Source: JAGHKQ01 sp041920565 (lineage in GTDB: Bacteria; Bacillota; Bacilli; Bacillales; Bacillaceae_G). Taken from it: a DNA stretch of 64,000 bases. Where the stretch lies: NCBI GenBank assembly GCA_041920565.1, contig JBHGXS010000047.1, positions 87,904 through 151,903 of the forward strand, written 5' to 3'. The notes under the pieces are model-generated. The model saw only the letters and a program-made list of their open reading frames with translations, was not told the origin of the DNA and did no database searches. Within the stretch, counting starts at the first letter, position 1. Every line of letters begins with the position of its first letter. Positions 17,061 through 26,265 of the stretch are shown here, piece after piece. Both the position numbers and the translations under genes were made by a program.

Positions 17061-17114
17061 TTGACATTTGAATTTTCTTAATGTTAACTTAATTAATATA
17101 ATAGTTAACATTAA
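17061..17114 (+). promoter_or_regulatory. BirA operator and promoter of the bio operon
   Basis: A perfect inverted repeat: TTAATGTTAAC at 17078-17088 and GTTAACATTAA at 17104-17114, separated by 15 bp. This is the BirA (biotin repressor) operator architecture of Firmicutes. TTGACA at 17061 and a TATAAT at 17097-17102 inside the spacer mark the promoter region, although these two boxes are too far apart to be a pair. Binding would block transcription of bioA and the genes behind it when biotin is sufficient. Confidence 0.9.
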
Positions 17115-17126
17115 GAGGTGTACAAA

Positions 17127-18512
17127 ATGAGTGTACAAACTAAATATTCCCAGTTTACGTATGAAGAATTGGCGCAGAAAAATAAAGAGTATGTGTGGCA
17201 CCCATTTACACAAATGAAAAGCTACATAGAAGATGACCCGCTCATCATTGCTTATGGGGAAGGTCGAAAGCTATATGACATGCATGGCAACGGATATTGG
17301 GACGGAGTGTCTTCCATTTGGTTAAACGTGCATGGTCATCGGGTAAAGGAGTTGGATGATGCGATCAAAAAGCAGCTGGATCAAATTGCTCATTCTACTT
17401 TGCTTGGCATGGCAAATGTTCCGGCCATTTTATTGGCAGAGAAAATAGTAGAGTTAATGCCAAAAGGGTTAAGAAAGGTCTTTTATTCTGATGCCGGGGC
17501 AACGGCAGTTGAAATCTCGATTAAGATGGCATTTCAATATTGGCAGCATAAAGGAAAACCGGAAAAGCAAAAGTTTGTAACGATGAAAGAAGCGTATCAC
17601 GGGGATACGATCGGAGCTGTTTCTGTCGGAGCGATCGACATGTATCATGAAACGTTCCGTTCGCTGCTGTTTCCGTCTATGAAAATATCATATCCGTATA
17701 TCTATCGTTCTCCTTACGGGGAAGATCCTGCTATTATCGCTAAAAAACATTTAGAAGAAATGGAAGCGCTTTTACAAGAGCATGCACATGAAATTGCGGC
17801 GGTTATTGTCGAGCCGATTGTACAGGGAGCAAGCGGTATTATCGTTATGCCGGAAGGGTATTTAAAGGGCTTGCGTGAGCTCTGCACAACATATGACGTG
17901 CTGCTGATCGCGGATGAAGTAGCAACAGGATTCGGCAGAACAGGAGCGATGTTTGCGTGTGATCACGAAGGTGTGACACCTGATATTTTGACGGCTGGAA
18001 AGGGATTAACTGGAGGATATTTACCGGTAGCTATTACCGTGGCAACCGACGAAATATACAATGCTTTTTTAGGAGAATACGAGGAGAAAAAGACCTTTTT
18101 TCATGGTCACAGCTATACAGGAAATCCGCTCGGCTGTGCTGCTGCACTGGCAAACTTAGAGCTGTTTGAAAAACAAAATCTTGTAGAAGATGCAGCAAAT
18201 AAATCTGGTTATATTGCACAGCGATTACAGTCATTTTATAAGCTCCGGCATGTAGGGGATATTCGTCAAAAGGGATTTATGATTGGCATTGAGCTTGTGG
18301 CGGACAAAGAAACAAAAGCGCCGTATCATTGGTCGGAACGCGTAGGGGTAAGGACGTGTCAGCGTGCTCGGGAGCTTGGCATGCTGCTTCGTCCGCTTGG
18401 AAACGTCATAGTATTTATGCCGCCGCTTGCTTCGACCATCGAAGAATTGGAAGAGATGATCGTAATCTTGTATCAAGCCATTCAGGAAACGACAGAAGGA
18501 GAAGAAAAATGA
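17127..18512 (+). CDS. bioA: Adenosylmethionine-8-amino-7-oxononanoate aminotransferase
   Basis: Converts KAPA to DAPA in biotin synthesis, with SAM (or lysine in the BioK type) as amino donor. A 461-aa class III PLP aminotransferase. Seen: VWHPFTQMK near the N-terminus, YSDAGATAVEISIKMA near 125, DEVATGFGRTG near 270 and the PLP Lys in TAGKGLTGGYLPVA near 297. The start is ATG 17127 with AAGAGG eight bases upstream, rather than the GTG at 17118, which overlaps that site. It is first of bioA-D-F-H-C-B and overlaps bioD by four bases. The donor cannot be settled by eye. Confidence 0.95.
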   Translation: MSVQTKYSQFTYEELAQKNKEYVWHPFTQMKSYIEDDPLIIAYGEGRKLYDMHGNGYWDGVSSIWLNVHGHRVKELDDAIKKQLDQIAHSTLLGMANVPAILLAEKIVELMPKGLRKVFYSDAGATAVEISIKMAFQYWQHKGKPEKQKFVTMKEAYHGDTIGAVSVGAIDMYHETFRSLLFPSMKISYPYIYRSPYGEDPAIIAKKHLEEMEALLQEHAHEIAAVIVEPIVQGASGIIVMPEGYLKGLRELCTTYDVLLIADEVATGFGRTGAMFACDHEGVTPDILTAGKGLTGGYLPVAITVATDEIYNAFLGEYEEKKTFFHGHSYTGNPLGCAAALANLELFEKQNLVEDAANKSGYIAQRLQSFYKLRHVGDIRQKGFMIGIELVADKETKAPYHWSERVGVRTCQRARELGMLLRPLGNVIVFMPPLASTIEELEEMIVILYQAIQETTEGEEK

Positions 18513-19237
18513 GAGGCTTTTTTGTAACGGCAACGGATACTGAGGTTGGCAAAACATTAGTCACAGGCGGTCTAGCAGGTGTCCTTTGTAAACGAGGATA
18601 TAATATCGGCGTTTATAAGCCGATTCAAAGCGGACATTTATCACTTGATCAAAACGGAGATGCTGCTCGGCTTCGGCATTTGTCAGGAATCAACATACCG
18701 GAAGAAATGATTTGCCCTTATTCCATAGAAGAACCGTTAGCTCCGCAATTGGCACTGCAACGGGCAAACAAACATGTTACCTTAGCTCATCTGCTGGAAC
18801 ACTATCAATCTCTTTCCAGCCGCTTTTCTTCTATGTTTGTCGAAGGAGCAGGAGGCTTAGCTGTGCCATATACAGCAGATGGTTTAGTTGTTGATTTTGC
18901 GAAAATGCTTCGGCTGCCGCTTTTGATTGTGGCACGTCCAACGCTTGGAACGGTAAATCATACGTTGTTGACTATTGAGTATGCAAGACAAAACGGATTG
19001 GATATAGCCGGTATTATCTTATCAGGGGGCTTGGAAGAGCAAAAGGAGAGAGCAGAAGAAAACAAGGCGATGATTGAAACATATGGTCAAGTTCCGGTAT
19101 TGGGAGCTTTACCATGGCTTGGAAATCAACCGGAGCGAAATATAATCTTGGAAGCTGTGGAGCAATGTATCTCTATTTCAACGCTGAAGGAGCTGTTACA
19201 AGATGAATGTACAGTGGGAAAAGCGTTTGGCAGATGA
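18509..19237 (+). CDS. bioD: Dethiobiotin synthetase
   Basis: ATP-dependent ring closure of DAPA with CO2 to dethiobiotin. It is 242 aa. The P-loop TATDTEVGKTLVTGG occupies residues 7-21. The KPIQSG motif follows at about 36, and VEGAGGLAVPY near 111 is the conserved glycine-rich segment. The reading frame stays open 180 bases upstream inside bioA, but ATG 18509 overlaps the bioA stop (ATGA) with GAAGGAGAAG in front, so coupling is clear. The 3' end overlaps bioF by 35 bases. Confidence 0.95.
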   Translation: MRGFFVTATDTEVGKTLVTGGLAGVLCKRGYNIGVYKPIQSGHLSLDQNGDAARLRHLSGINIPEEMICPYSIEEPLAPQLALQRANKHVTLAHLLEHYQSLSSRFSSMFVEGAGGLAVPYTADGLVVDFAKMLRLPLLIVARPTLGTVNHTLLTIEYARQNGLDIAGIILSGGLEEQKERAEENKAMIETYGQVPVLGALPWLGNQPERNIILEAVEQCISISTLKELLQDECTVGKAFGR

Positions 19238-20387
19238 ATTGCAAACGTTAGAGAAACGACAGCAAAAACGTGCGCTTTTTGTGACGGAACGGCCCTATGA
19301 TACATGGATTATTAGAAACGGAAAAAAACTCTTAAACTTAGCCTCTAACAATTATCTTGGACTGGCGGGAGATAAAAGATTAGTTGCCGCTTCTATAGAG
19401 GCAACACAACAATACGGTACGGGGGCTGCCGCTTCCCGTCTTATCACAGGTAATTACCATTTATATGAAGAAACGGAAGCTGCTCTTGCTGCGTGGAAAG
19501 GTACAGAAAAAGCCTTGCTTGTGAACAGCGGCTATACTGCCAATCTTGGAGTAATTTCTGCTTTGGTGGGGAGAGGGGACATCGTGTTTAGCGACCGCCT
19601 CAATCATGCAAGCATTGTGGACGGTATTATTCTAAGCGGAGCGGAGCATAAACGCTATAAGCACAATGATTTGAATCATTTAGAAAAATTGCTGCAAGAA
19701 GCCCCTCTCAATAAAAGAAAGCTTATTATAACGGATACAATTTTCAGCATGGACGGCGATCTTGCTCATCTAAGGGAATTGATTGCACTAAAAGAAAAGT
19801 ACGGTGCCCTGCTTATGATAGATGAAGCGCACGCCGGCGGCATATACGGAAAAAACGGGGCAGGCTTGGCAGAAGAATATGAGGTGTCAAAGCAAGTGGA
19901 TGTTCATATGGGAACATGCAGCAAGGCTCTCGGCTGCTTTGGCGCCTACATTGCAGGTGATGCTTTACTCATAAACTACTTAACCAATAAAATGAGAAGC
20001 CTTATTTTTACAACGGGGCTGCCTCCGGGAGTTGTCGGGGCCATTAAAAAAGCAATTGAGGTTGTTCAAGAGGAGCCTGCACGCCGAAATGCTCTTATTG
20101 CCAAAGGCAAATTGCTGAGAACATCTTTACATCACGCTGGTTTTAATATAGGAGAGAGCACAACATATATCGTTCCCCTCATCATCGGCTCTAACGAAAA
20201 AACTGTTCAGTTCAGCCAGCGCTTGCAACAAGAAGGAATTGCAGGAATTGCTGTCCGTCCGCCTACGGTTCCAGAAAAAAGTTCGCGCATTCGCCTGACG
20301 GTGATGGCAATCCATTCAGAATCCGCTCTTCAATGGGTCATTGAGACCATTATACAAGCCGGGAAAGAAGAGGGAATTATATCATGA
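19203..20387 (+). CDS. bioF: 8-amino-7-oxononanoate synthase
   Basis: PLP enzyme of the alpha-oxoamine synthase family that condenses pimeloyl-ACP with alanine to KAPA. It is 394 aa. Motifs: NYLGLAGDKRL near 50, GTGAAASRLITGNY near 76, DEAHAGGIYGKNG near 206 and the PLP Lys in TCSKALGCFGAYIAG near 238. ATG 19203 lies within the end of bioD and is preceded by AAGGAGCTG. The ATGA overlap with bioH at the other end continues the coupled operon. Confidence 0.95.
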   Translation: MNVQWEKRLADELQTLEKRQQKRALFVTERPYDTWIIRNGKKLLNLASNNYLGLAGDKRLVAASIEATQQYGTGAAASRLITGNYHLYEETEAALAAWKGTEKALLVNSGYTANLGVISALVGRGDIVFSDRLNHASIVDGIILSGAEHKRYKHNDLNHLEKLLQEAPLNKRKLIITDTIFSMDGDLAHLRELIALKEKYGALLMIDEAHAGGIYGKNGAGLAEEYEVSKQVDVHMGTCSKALGCFGAYIAGDALLINYLTNKMRSLIFTTGLPPGVVGAIKKAIEVVQEEPARRNALIAKGKLLRTSLHHAGFNIGESTTYIVPLIIGSNEKTVQFSQRLQQEGIAGIAVRPPTVPEKSSRIRLTVMAIHSESALQWVIETIIQAGKEEGIIS

Positions 20388-21106
20388 ATAAGGTTGTATT
20401 TTTGCCGGGATGGGGAATGGAAGAAAGTGTATGGAACCCGTTACTGCAGAATTTTCCTTTTTCAGTTCATTGCTCGTTTGTGCATTGGAGAGGTATAGAA
20501 CGTTTAGAAGAATTTGAAGAACGTGTCACGGCAACACTTGCGCATGAAGAACAAGCAGTGCTGGTTGGATGGTCGCTCGGTTCGTTGCCGGCTATCGAGG
20601 CAGCCTTTCAAGATCCTGATAAAATAAGTCACCTTATACTGATAGGCGGAACAGCCCGATTTACAACAGAGGAATTCTATCCTCATGGCTGGAAAGCGAT
20701 TTTTATAGATCGAATGAAGCGGAACTTACAGAAGAACAGGGAGATTACGTTGGAGAAATTTTATGAAAGTATGTTTTCTTGTGAAGACGAGTATAGACGT
20801 TTTCAAAATGAAGTTGCAAGCGGCTTTCAAGGAGATACAACATCTTCTCTGCTGGTTGGTTTGGATTATTTGCTGCAGCAAGATGTTCGAGAATATGCTT
20901 CCAAGCTGAAAATGCCTGTATTGCTGCTTCATGGGGAAGAGGATAAAGTTTGTCCGGCTGCTGCTGCAAAGTTTATTAAGCAAGAGAACCCAAATGTGCG
21001 TGTTTGTTTATTGCCTGATGCGGGGCATGCACCGCATATTACGAAGGCGGCAGAATGCGCAGCGGAAATTATGAGATTTTTAGAGGTGGAACCGTATGAT
21101 CAATAA
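20384..21106 (+). CDS. bioH: Pimeloyl-ACP methyl ester esterase
   Basis: Alpha/beta hydrolase, 240 aa, that removes the methyl group from pimeloyl-ACP methyl ester and ends chain assembly in the BioC-BioH pathway. The nucleophile elbow GWSLGSLPA is near residue 66. The acid lies in HGEEDKVCPAAA (near 187) and the catalytic His is in PDAGHAPHIT (near 214). It overlaps bioF by four bases and bioC by 11. Its presence in place of bioW/bioI shows that pimeloyl is made through fatty acid synthesis, as in the B. cereus group. Confidence 0.9.
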   Translation: MNKVVFLPGWGMEESVWNPLLQNFPFSVHCSFVHWRGIERLEEFEERVTATLAHEEQAVLVGWSLGSLPAIEAAFQDPDKISHLILIGGTARFTTEEFYPHGWKAIFIDRMKRNLQKNREITLEKFYESMFSCEDEYRRFQNEVASGFQGDTTSSLLVGLDYLLQQDVREYASKLKMPVLLLHGEEDKVCPAAAAKFIKQENPNVRVCLLPDAGHAPHITKAAECAAEIMRFLEVEPYDQ

Positions 21107-21965
21107 AGACTTGCTGCAAAAACGTTTTAGTAAAGCTGCAAAATCATACGATCAATATGCAAATGTGCAAAAGAAAATGGCAAATCGCCTCCTGCAAGAT
21201 ATCGTTAATATGCATGATTGTGACCAGCAGATGCATATTTTAGAATTGGGATGCGGCACGGGCTATTTAACGGAAAGACTTGCTTTTCATTTTCCGAATG
21301 CTGAGATTACTGCCGTTGATTTTGCTCCTGGAATGCTTGAGGTGGCAAATGCGCGTGTCCCAACCAACAGGGTTACATTTTTATGCTGTGACATTGAACA
21401 GCTTGCCTTTGAGCAAAAGTATGATGTTATTGTTTCTAATGCCACTTTTCAATGGTTGAATGATTTTCAAGGAGCGTATGACCGATTTTATGATGCGCTC
21501 AAGGAAACAGGAACCCTCCATTTTTCAACATTTGGAGAGCATACATTCTATGAACTTCATGCTTCTTTTCAACGTGCAAAAGAAGAAAAAGGAGTACAAG
21601 ATGGCAGCTCCATTGGTCAGTCATTTTTTACACTTGATGAATTAAAGCATATATGCTTTCAAAATAAAGAAGACTGGCAAGAAGCAGCAGAGTGTTTGTA
21701 TACAGAAGCATTTTCGGATGTACGCGAGTTTTTTCAATCCATTCGAAAAATCGGTGCAACAAACAGCAATGAAGGTTCCTATTGTCAAAGTCCGGAGCTC
21801 ATGAGAACCATGATGCGCGTGTATAACCGGGATTTTCGAATAGAAGAACATATCATTGCTACGTATCATGCACTGTTTATTTTAATAGAGAAAAAGGGAG
21901 AGAAGAAAAATGGAACAACTTCAAACAAAGCACAATTGGAAGCAGTTAGCGCAAAATGTTATTAA
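21096..21965 (+). CDS. bioC: Malonyl-ACP O-methyltransferase
   Basis: SAM-dependent methyltransferase, 289 aa, that caps malonyl-ACP so fatty acid enzymes can build pimeloyl. Motif I is ILELGCGTGYLTERL near residue 48, followed by ITAVDFAPGML and VSNATFQWL, both typical of BioC. The start ATG 21096 has AGAGGTGGA upstream. The C-terminus is odd: it runs about 56 bases into bioB, adding a Lys- and Asn-rich tail (GEKKNGTTSNKAQ) beyond the usual length of about 269. This suggests loss of the original stop codon; it probably does not harm the fold. Confidence 0.93.
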   Translation: MINKDLLQKRFSKAAKSYDQYANVQKKMANRLLQDIVNMHDCDQQMHILELGCGTGYLTERLAFHFPNAEITAVDFAPGMLEVANARVPTNRVTFLCCDIEQLAFEQKYDVIVSNATFQWLNDFQGAYDRFYDALKETGTLHFSTFGEHTFYELHASFQRAKEEKGVQDGSSIGQSFFTLDELKHICFQNKEDWQEAAECLYTEAFSDVREFFQSIRKIGATNSNEGSYCQSPELMRTMMRVYNRDFRIEEHIIATYHALFILIEKKGEKKNGTTSNKAQLEAVSAKCY

Positions 21966-22908
21966 CGGTACTGATGTGACAAAAGAACAAGCATTGGCGA
22001 TTTTGCAATCCCCTGATGAAGAAGTATTAGAAGTGATGAACGCTGCCTATATGATTCGCCATCATTACTATGGCAAAAAAGTAAAACTGAATATGATTAT
22101 TAATACAAAATCTGGATTATGCCCAGAGGATTGCGGATACTGCTCCCAATCCATCGTATCTGAAGCACCGATTGACAGATATGCATGGTTAACAAAAGAA
22201 AAAATTGTGGAAGGCGCACATGAGGCGATTCGCCGCAAAGCGGGCACCTATTGTATCGTTGCTTCCGGACGACGTCCGACAGATAAAGAAGTAGATCATG
22301 TTATCGGAGCTGTAAAGGAAATTCGCGAAACGACCGATCTGAAAATTTGTGCCTGCCTTGGCTTTTTAAATGAAGACCAGGCAAAACGTTTAGGTGAAGC
22401 AGGAGTACACCGCTATAACCACAATTTAAATACTCATGTAAACAACTATGAAAATATTTGTTCTACCCATACATATGATGATCGTGTCGATACGGTGGAA
22501 AAAGCAAAAGCTGCAGGAATTTCTCCATGTTCGGGCGCTATTTTCGGCATGGGCGAAACGGAAGAGCAGCGTGTAGATATCGCGTTTGAATTAAAACGTT
22601 TAGATGCGGATTCTATCCCGTGCAACTTCCTTGTTTCCATTGATGGTACCCCGCTTGAAGGAAAGAAGGAATTAACGGCAATGGGCTGCTTGAAAATTTT
22701 AGCGATGATGCGCTTTGTCAATCCGTCTAAGGAAATCCGCATTTCCGGCGGTCGAGAAGTCAACCTTCGTTCCTTGCAGCCGCTTGGATTGTTCGCCGCA
22801 AACTCCATATTTGTCGGAGACTATTTAACTACTGCTGGACAAGAGCCGACTTCCGACTGGAATATGATTGCGGATCTGGGGTTTGAGATTGAGGAGTGTG
22901 CGTTGTAA
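21910..22908 (+). CDS. bioB: Biotin synthase
   Basis: Radical SAM enzyme that inserts sulfur into dethiobiotin. It is 332 aa. The 4Fe-4S cluster motif CPEDCGYCSQS (CxxxCxxC) is near residue 70. YNHNLNTH near 158 and RISGGREVNLRSLQPL near 276, with the Arg ligand of the 2Fe-2S cluster, are visible. ATG 21910 follows GGGAGAGAAGAAAA within the bioC tail. It is the last gene of the operon; a terminator lies 66 bases downstream. Confidence 0.96.
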   Translation: MEQLQTKHNWKQLAQNVINGTDVTKEQALAILQSPDEEVLEVMNAAYMIRHHYYGKKVKLNMIINTKSGLCPEDCGYCSQSIVSEAPIDRYAWLTKEKIVEGAHEAIRRKAGTYCIVASGRRPTDKEVDHVIGAVKEIRETTDLKICACLGFLNEDQAKRLGEAGVHRYNHNLNTHVNNYENICSTHTYDDRVDTVEKAKAAGISPCSGAIFGMGETEEQRVDIAFELKRLDADSIPCNFLVSIDGTPLEGKKELTAMGCLKILAMMRFVNPSKEIRISGGREVNLRSLQPLGLFAANSIFVGDYLTTAGQEPTSDWNMIADLGFEIEECAL

Positions 22909-22974
22909 GAGCGGTATTTAGGAAGTTAGCAATACACATCAGTCATGTTGAATGTGTAGCGCAACTCATTTTAG

Positions 22975-23009
22975 AAAAGGCAACTAACCCTTAGGGGAGT
23001 TGCCTTTTA
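22975..23009 (+). terminator. Terminator of the bio operon
   Basis: AAAAGGCAACT and AGTTGCCTTTT around AACCCTTAGGGG, followed by ATGTTTATT. An 11-bp stem. Confidence 0.85.
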
Positions 23010-23012
23010 TGT

Positions 23013-23212
23013 TTATTGAACCGGATTTATAAAGCTGTATTGGATGTGGACACTATCATTCTGTTTACAAGTAATTTTATCGACTAGCGAGTGAAGAACC
23101 TGCGGTGTCAGTCCTTTAAGGTTAAGAATATCTTTTAGCTTATTGCTTATATTGACAACGTAATTTTCGTTTTTACATTCCTGCATTCTTTCATCAAGTT
23201 GAGCATTTTTTT
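23013..23212 (-). pseudogene. C-terminal remnant of a serine recombinase
   Basis: On the minus strand an open stretch encodes about 65 residues ending in LTPQVLHSLVDKITCK and then SVHIQYSFINPVQ. This matches the end of large serine recombinases (LTxEMLHxLIDKIxVxxxGSVxIxYxF). Upstream, a run of seven A on that strand (about 23206-23212) brings an in-frame stop, and no catalytic resolvase domain is found. It is a dead scrap of a mobile element left between the bio operon and an unusual AT-rich gene. Confidence 0.65.
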
Positions 23213-23618
23213 ACAGAGAAAGATCCACTGCTTAAGGGTATTATTTTTGGTACTTTATTAAATGTGGACAGAGTGCGATATTAATTAGCAGGAAATAATG
23301 TCCTTTTAGTCGAATTGTTAGCTAAAGGAGAGTGAGAATGATTTAGTTTCAATTATATATGGAAATCTTTTGTCTAACTCCTTTAGTAAGTTTAATTATT
23401 TCAATCGGATTTAAGCCTATACCTGCATACATTTCGAAATATGAAGGGCTAAATTTCTAGTTTGAAAATACGGAATTTATTTAAGAGGGAAACAATTTTA
23501 AAATAACCTACTGACATAAAGAAATCTTAATAAAATTGACCTTAATAAGTATTAAATGAATCTTTTCTGCCAGAGTAATGTTCTTCCCGTAATACATAGA
23601 AAGGGTGTGTCAATCATA
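23213..23618. other. Gene-free AT-rich stretch
   Basis: About 400 bases between the recombinase scrap and the next gene. No open frame with a ribosome site, no clear hairpin and no tRNA end was found. The sequence is AT-rich and looks eroded. It probably belongs to the same decayed insertion. Confidence 0.5.
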
Positions 23619-24392
23619 ATGGATAAAACTAAAGAAATAGTGTCAGCACTAATAACTGCCCACAAATATAAAAAACAGCTTTCTTTTATAGACACGGAGA
23701 GTGTTTCTACAGAAGAATTTTTTTATGATGTCCAAAATGAATTTATTCAGAGAAGGATCGAGGATAATCATGATAATGTCAAAGGTTATAAGATCAGTTT
23801 AACCAATAAAGGTCTTCAAAACATTTTTCACACAAACTCTCCTGTATATGGGACATTAACGGATAAGGCTGTGGTACGAGGCGGTGTTGTAAATAGAAAA
23901 GAATTTTTTGACCCGTTATTGGAAACGGAGTTAATGTTTATTATTACAGAGGACATTTCAACATTTGCTGATCCATCAGAAATTATCGAAAAGGCAATAA
24001 TTGCTCCGGGTCTTGAAATACCTGATAGCCGCATAAAAAATTGGTACCCGAAGATATCCATTGGCGAGTTGATAATGGATAACGCGGTTACAGGTAAAAT
24101 AGTAGTTGGTAACCCCAAAAAAATAAGCTCAGATATTAAGTTAGATGACATATCTGTCACGCTCTATCTGAACGATGAAAAAGTAGCCCATGGACAATCT
24201 GACTTTGTTTTAGATAATCCTTTAAATGCTGTCGTATGGCTTAATAATATGTTATCTAAACAGGGGAAAAGTCTTAGGGAGGGAATGATTATTTCATCAG
24301 GGACATTTATTAAACCAATTCCATTAACAATTGGCACTTATCGTGCAGTTTTTGATTACTTTGGTGAAGTAAAGCTTGATGTTTATGAGTAA
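23619..24392 (+). CDS. 2-oxo-4-pentenoate hydratase-like protein (FAH fold)
   Basis: A 257-aa protein of the MhpD/HpaH branch of the fumarylacetoacetate hydrolase superfamily: hydratases or decarboxylases of 2-oxo-alkenoates in aromatic breakdown. Seen: VKGYKISLTNKGLQ (about 57), the glycine turn SPVYGTLTDKAVV, the metal ligands in LLETELMFII (about 106) and PGLEIPDSRIKNW (about 133), and a late SSGTFIKPI. The start ATG 23619 is preferred over the upstream in-frame ATG at 23556; AAGGGTGTG precedes it. No other meta-cleavage gene is nearby, the codon choice is more AT-rich than its neighbours, and a recombinase scrap lies upstream, suggesting acquisition. Confidence 0.75.
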   Translation: MDKTKEIVSALITAHKYKKQLSFIDTESVSTEEFFYDVQNEFIQRRIEDNHDNVKGYKISLTNKGLQNIFHTNSPVYGTLTDKAVVRGGVVNRKEFFDPLLETELMFIITEDISTFADPSEIIEKAIIAPGLEIPDSRIKNWYPKISIGELIMDNAVTGKIVVGNPKKISSDIKLDDISVTLYLNDEKVAHGQSDFVLDNPLNAVVWLNNMLSKQGKSLREGMIISSGTFIKPIPLTIGTYRAVFDYFGEVKLDVYE

Positions 24393-24502
24393 ACTCGTTG
24401 TTTAGAAACAGAATGAAGTGCTAACGAGCGGAAGAAATATTTTGAAATCCGGCCGGAATAGGAATTCTTAAGGTTCAGTTGCTGGACAACCAGTAACAAA
24501 GA

Positions 24503-24535
24503 AAAACGCCTCTGCAGCTTAGAGGCGTTTTTTTA
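24503..24535. terminator. Bidirectional terminator
   Basis: AAAACGCCTCT and AGAGGCGTTTT around GCAGCTT with T-runs on both strands, between the hydratase-like gene and brnQ. Confidence 0.85.
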
Positions 24536-24550
24536 TGCATTATTTATGAC

Positions 24551-25933
24551 TTAGGAAGTTTTTCTACGTACTTCATCATGAGAATAAGGATTAGATATAT
24601 CAGCTGCATCAGGGACATTTTTCATTCGTGCTAAACTGATGCCATATCCTAATAAACCTCCGATAATTGCCGGTATGAGCCACCCCAGGCCTGCATGATA
24701 TAAAGGTAAGATACGAGACAATACAGCATTTACAGTTTCAATTGGAAGATCGGCCGCATTTAGTCCATCAAATAAGCTGACAGTAAAAGTCAACAACAAA
24801 CTTCCTTGATATACTTCTGCTCTTCCTTTAAACAATGAGTGTAAAAAGGTCAGGAAAATCAGTATAATCGCTAAAGGATATATGGCTGTCAGTACGGGCA
24901 CAGATATTGCGATTAGTTCTGTTAAACCAAGATTGGCGATCACAGCACTAAAAACGGATAGGACGACAGCCAGTGTTTTGTATGAAATTTTCGGAAATAC
25001 TTTATGAAAGTAGGCTGAACTAGCAGTGACAAGCCCGACACTAGTTGTTAGGCAAGCCACAGTAATCATTAATCCCAAGAATAAATTTCCTAAAGAGCTG
25101 AAATAATAATTTGCTACGTTGGATAAAACTTCTCCGCCATTATCTAAGTGCCCAAGTTTAGAAACACTGGAAGCCCCCATGTACGAAAGCGAAGTATAAA
25201 CAGTAACTAATATGACAACTGCAATAGCAGCTGCTTTTGCACAAGCTTTGACAATTTCTTTTTTATCGTTAATTCCTTTTTCTTTAATGGAATTGATAAT
25301 AATAATACCAAATACGAAAGCAGCAAGTGTATCCATCGTCAAATAACCTTGTTGAAATCCTTTGAAAAAGGCGTTATGCATATATTCTTGCGCAGGCGCT
25401 TGAATAGGACCAATAGGATGTATAAAAGCCGCAGCGACCAGAATTCCAATAAACGTTAGTTTAAGTGGAGTTAAAATTTTTCCTACAATATCAACAATTT
25501 TGGAAGGATTCAACGAAAGTGCACAAGTAATACTGAAGAAAATGATTGTGAAAATCAGTAAAGGCAAATGGCCGCTATTTTCTGGTAAGAACGGTTTAAC
25601 ACCAATTTCAAAGGAAACGCTTCCAGATCTAGGTAAAGCGAAAAGCGGGCCAATTGCTAAATAAAGAACAAAACTATAAACCGCACTGAACCACGGATGT
25701 ACACGGTTTGCCATTGATTGTAAATCATCGCTTCCGGAAAACCCTAAGGCCAATACGCCAAGTATTGGTATACCAACCCCTGTAATTAAAAAGCCGGCAG
25801 TTGCAATCCAAACATTACTTCCTGCTGTCTGACCTAGCATAGCCGGGAAAATTAAATTGCCTGCCCCAAAGAAAAGAGCAAACAGCATGAGACCAATTGC
25901 GAGAGTATGTGAAGCTTGTCCTTTGTTTGACAT
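24551..25933 (-). CDS. brnQ: Branched-chain amino acid Na+ or H+ symporter
   Basis: Polytopic inner-membrane carrier (LIVCS family, BrnQ/BraB type), 460 aa with about twelve hydrophobic segments, importing leucine, isoleucine and valine. The N-terminal GLMLFALFFGAGNLIFPAML (in part) and LPRSGSVSFEIGV are diagnostic. ATG 25933 follows CGGAGGTTTTAC. It is monocistronic. I see no T-box in the 330 bases upstream and no convincing CodY box, so its regulation is unresolved. Confidence 0.93.
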   Translation of the reverse strand: MSNKGQASHTLAIGLMLFALFFGAGNLIFPAMLGQTAGSNVWIATAGFLITGVGIPILGVLALGFSGSDDLQSMANRVHPWFSAVYSFVLYLAIGPLFALPRSGSVSFEIGVKPFLPENSGHLPLLIFTIIFFSITCALSLNPSKIVDIVGKILTPLKLTFIGILVAAAFIHPIGPIQAPAQEYMHNAFFKGFQQGYLTMDTLAAFVFGIIIINSIKEKGINDKKEIVKACAKAAAIAVVILVTVYTSLSYMGASSVSKLGHLDNGGEVLSNVANYYFSSLGNLFLGLMITVACLTTSVGLVTASSAYFHKVFPKISYKTLAVVLSVFSAVIANLGLTELIAISVPVLTAIYPLAIILIFLTFLHSLFKGRAEVYQGSLLLTFTVSLFDGLNAADLPIETVNAVLSRILPLYHAGLGWLIPAIIGGLLGYGISLARMKNVPDAADISNPYSHDEVRRKTS

Positions 25934-26265
25934 GTAAAACCTCCGAAGAAAAAATATTTTGAATTTTAATACTTGAAAGCGTTTTTTTTGCCGGATTCAT
26001 TAAGATGATAACAAAAATAAATAACTATTCAAGAGAAATGATAATTGTTATTTTATTCTAATTTATTTTAATTTTTAGATAAATATAATAATTAGGAAAG
26101 CAATTTCGTATATTTCAGACAATCTTGTGCAGATTCTTAATTAAGCTAAAAATAGAGATACGTATTACATTTTGATAAAAAAACAGTTACAAGTTTGCTG
26201 GGGATGCATTTTCCGCCATCTAATCGAGCATAGTAGCATTAGACAACACATCAGGAGGAAAGGGT
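25934..26265. other. AT-rich divergent intergenic region
   Basis: About 330 bases between divergent genes. It must hold the promoters of brnQ and of the repeat-protein gene. A degenerate TGATAAT-N-TTATTT at 26039 resembles half of a Fur/PerR box. No gene or strong hairpin is visible. Confidence 0.5.

Noticed and set aside
26039..26053. TGATAATTGTTATTT as a Fur/PerR box upstream of brnQ
   Set aside because: Three mismatches in an AT-rich stretch and no biological link between BrnQ and iron; likely chance.
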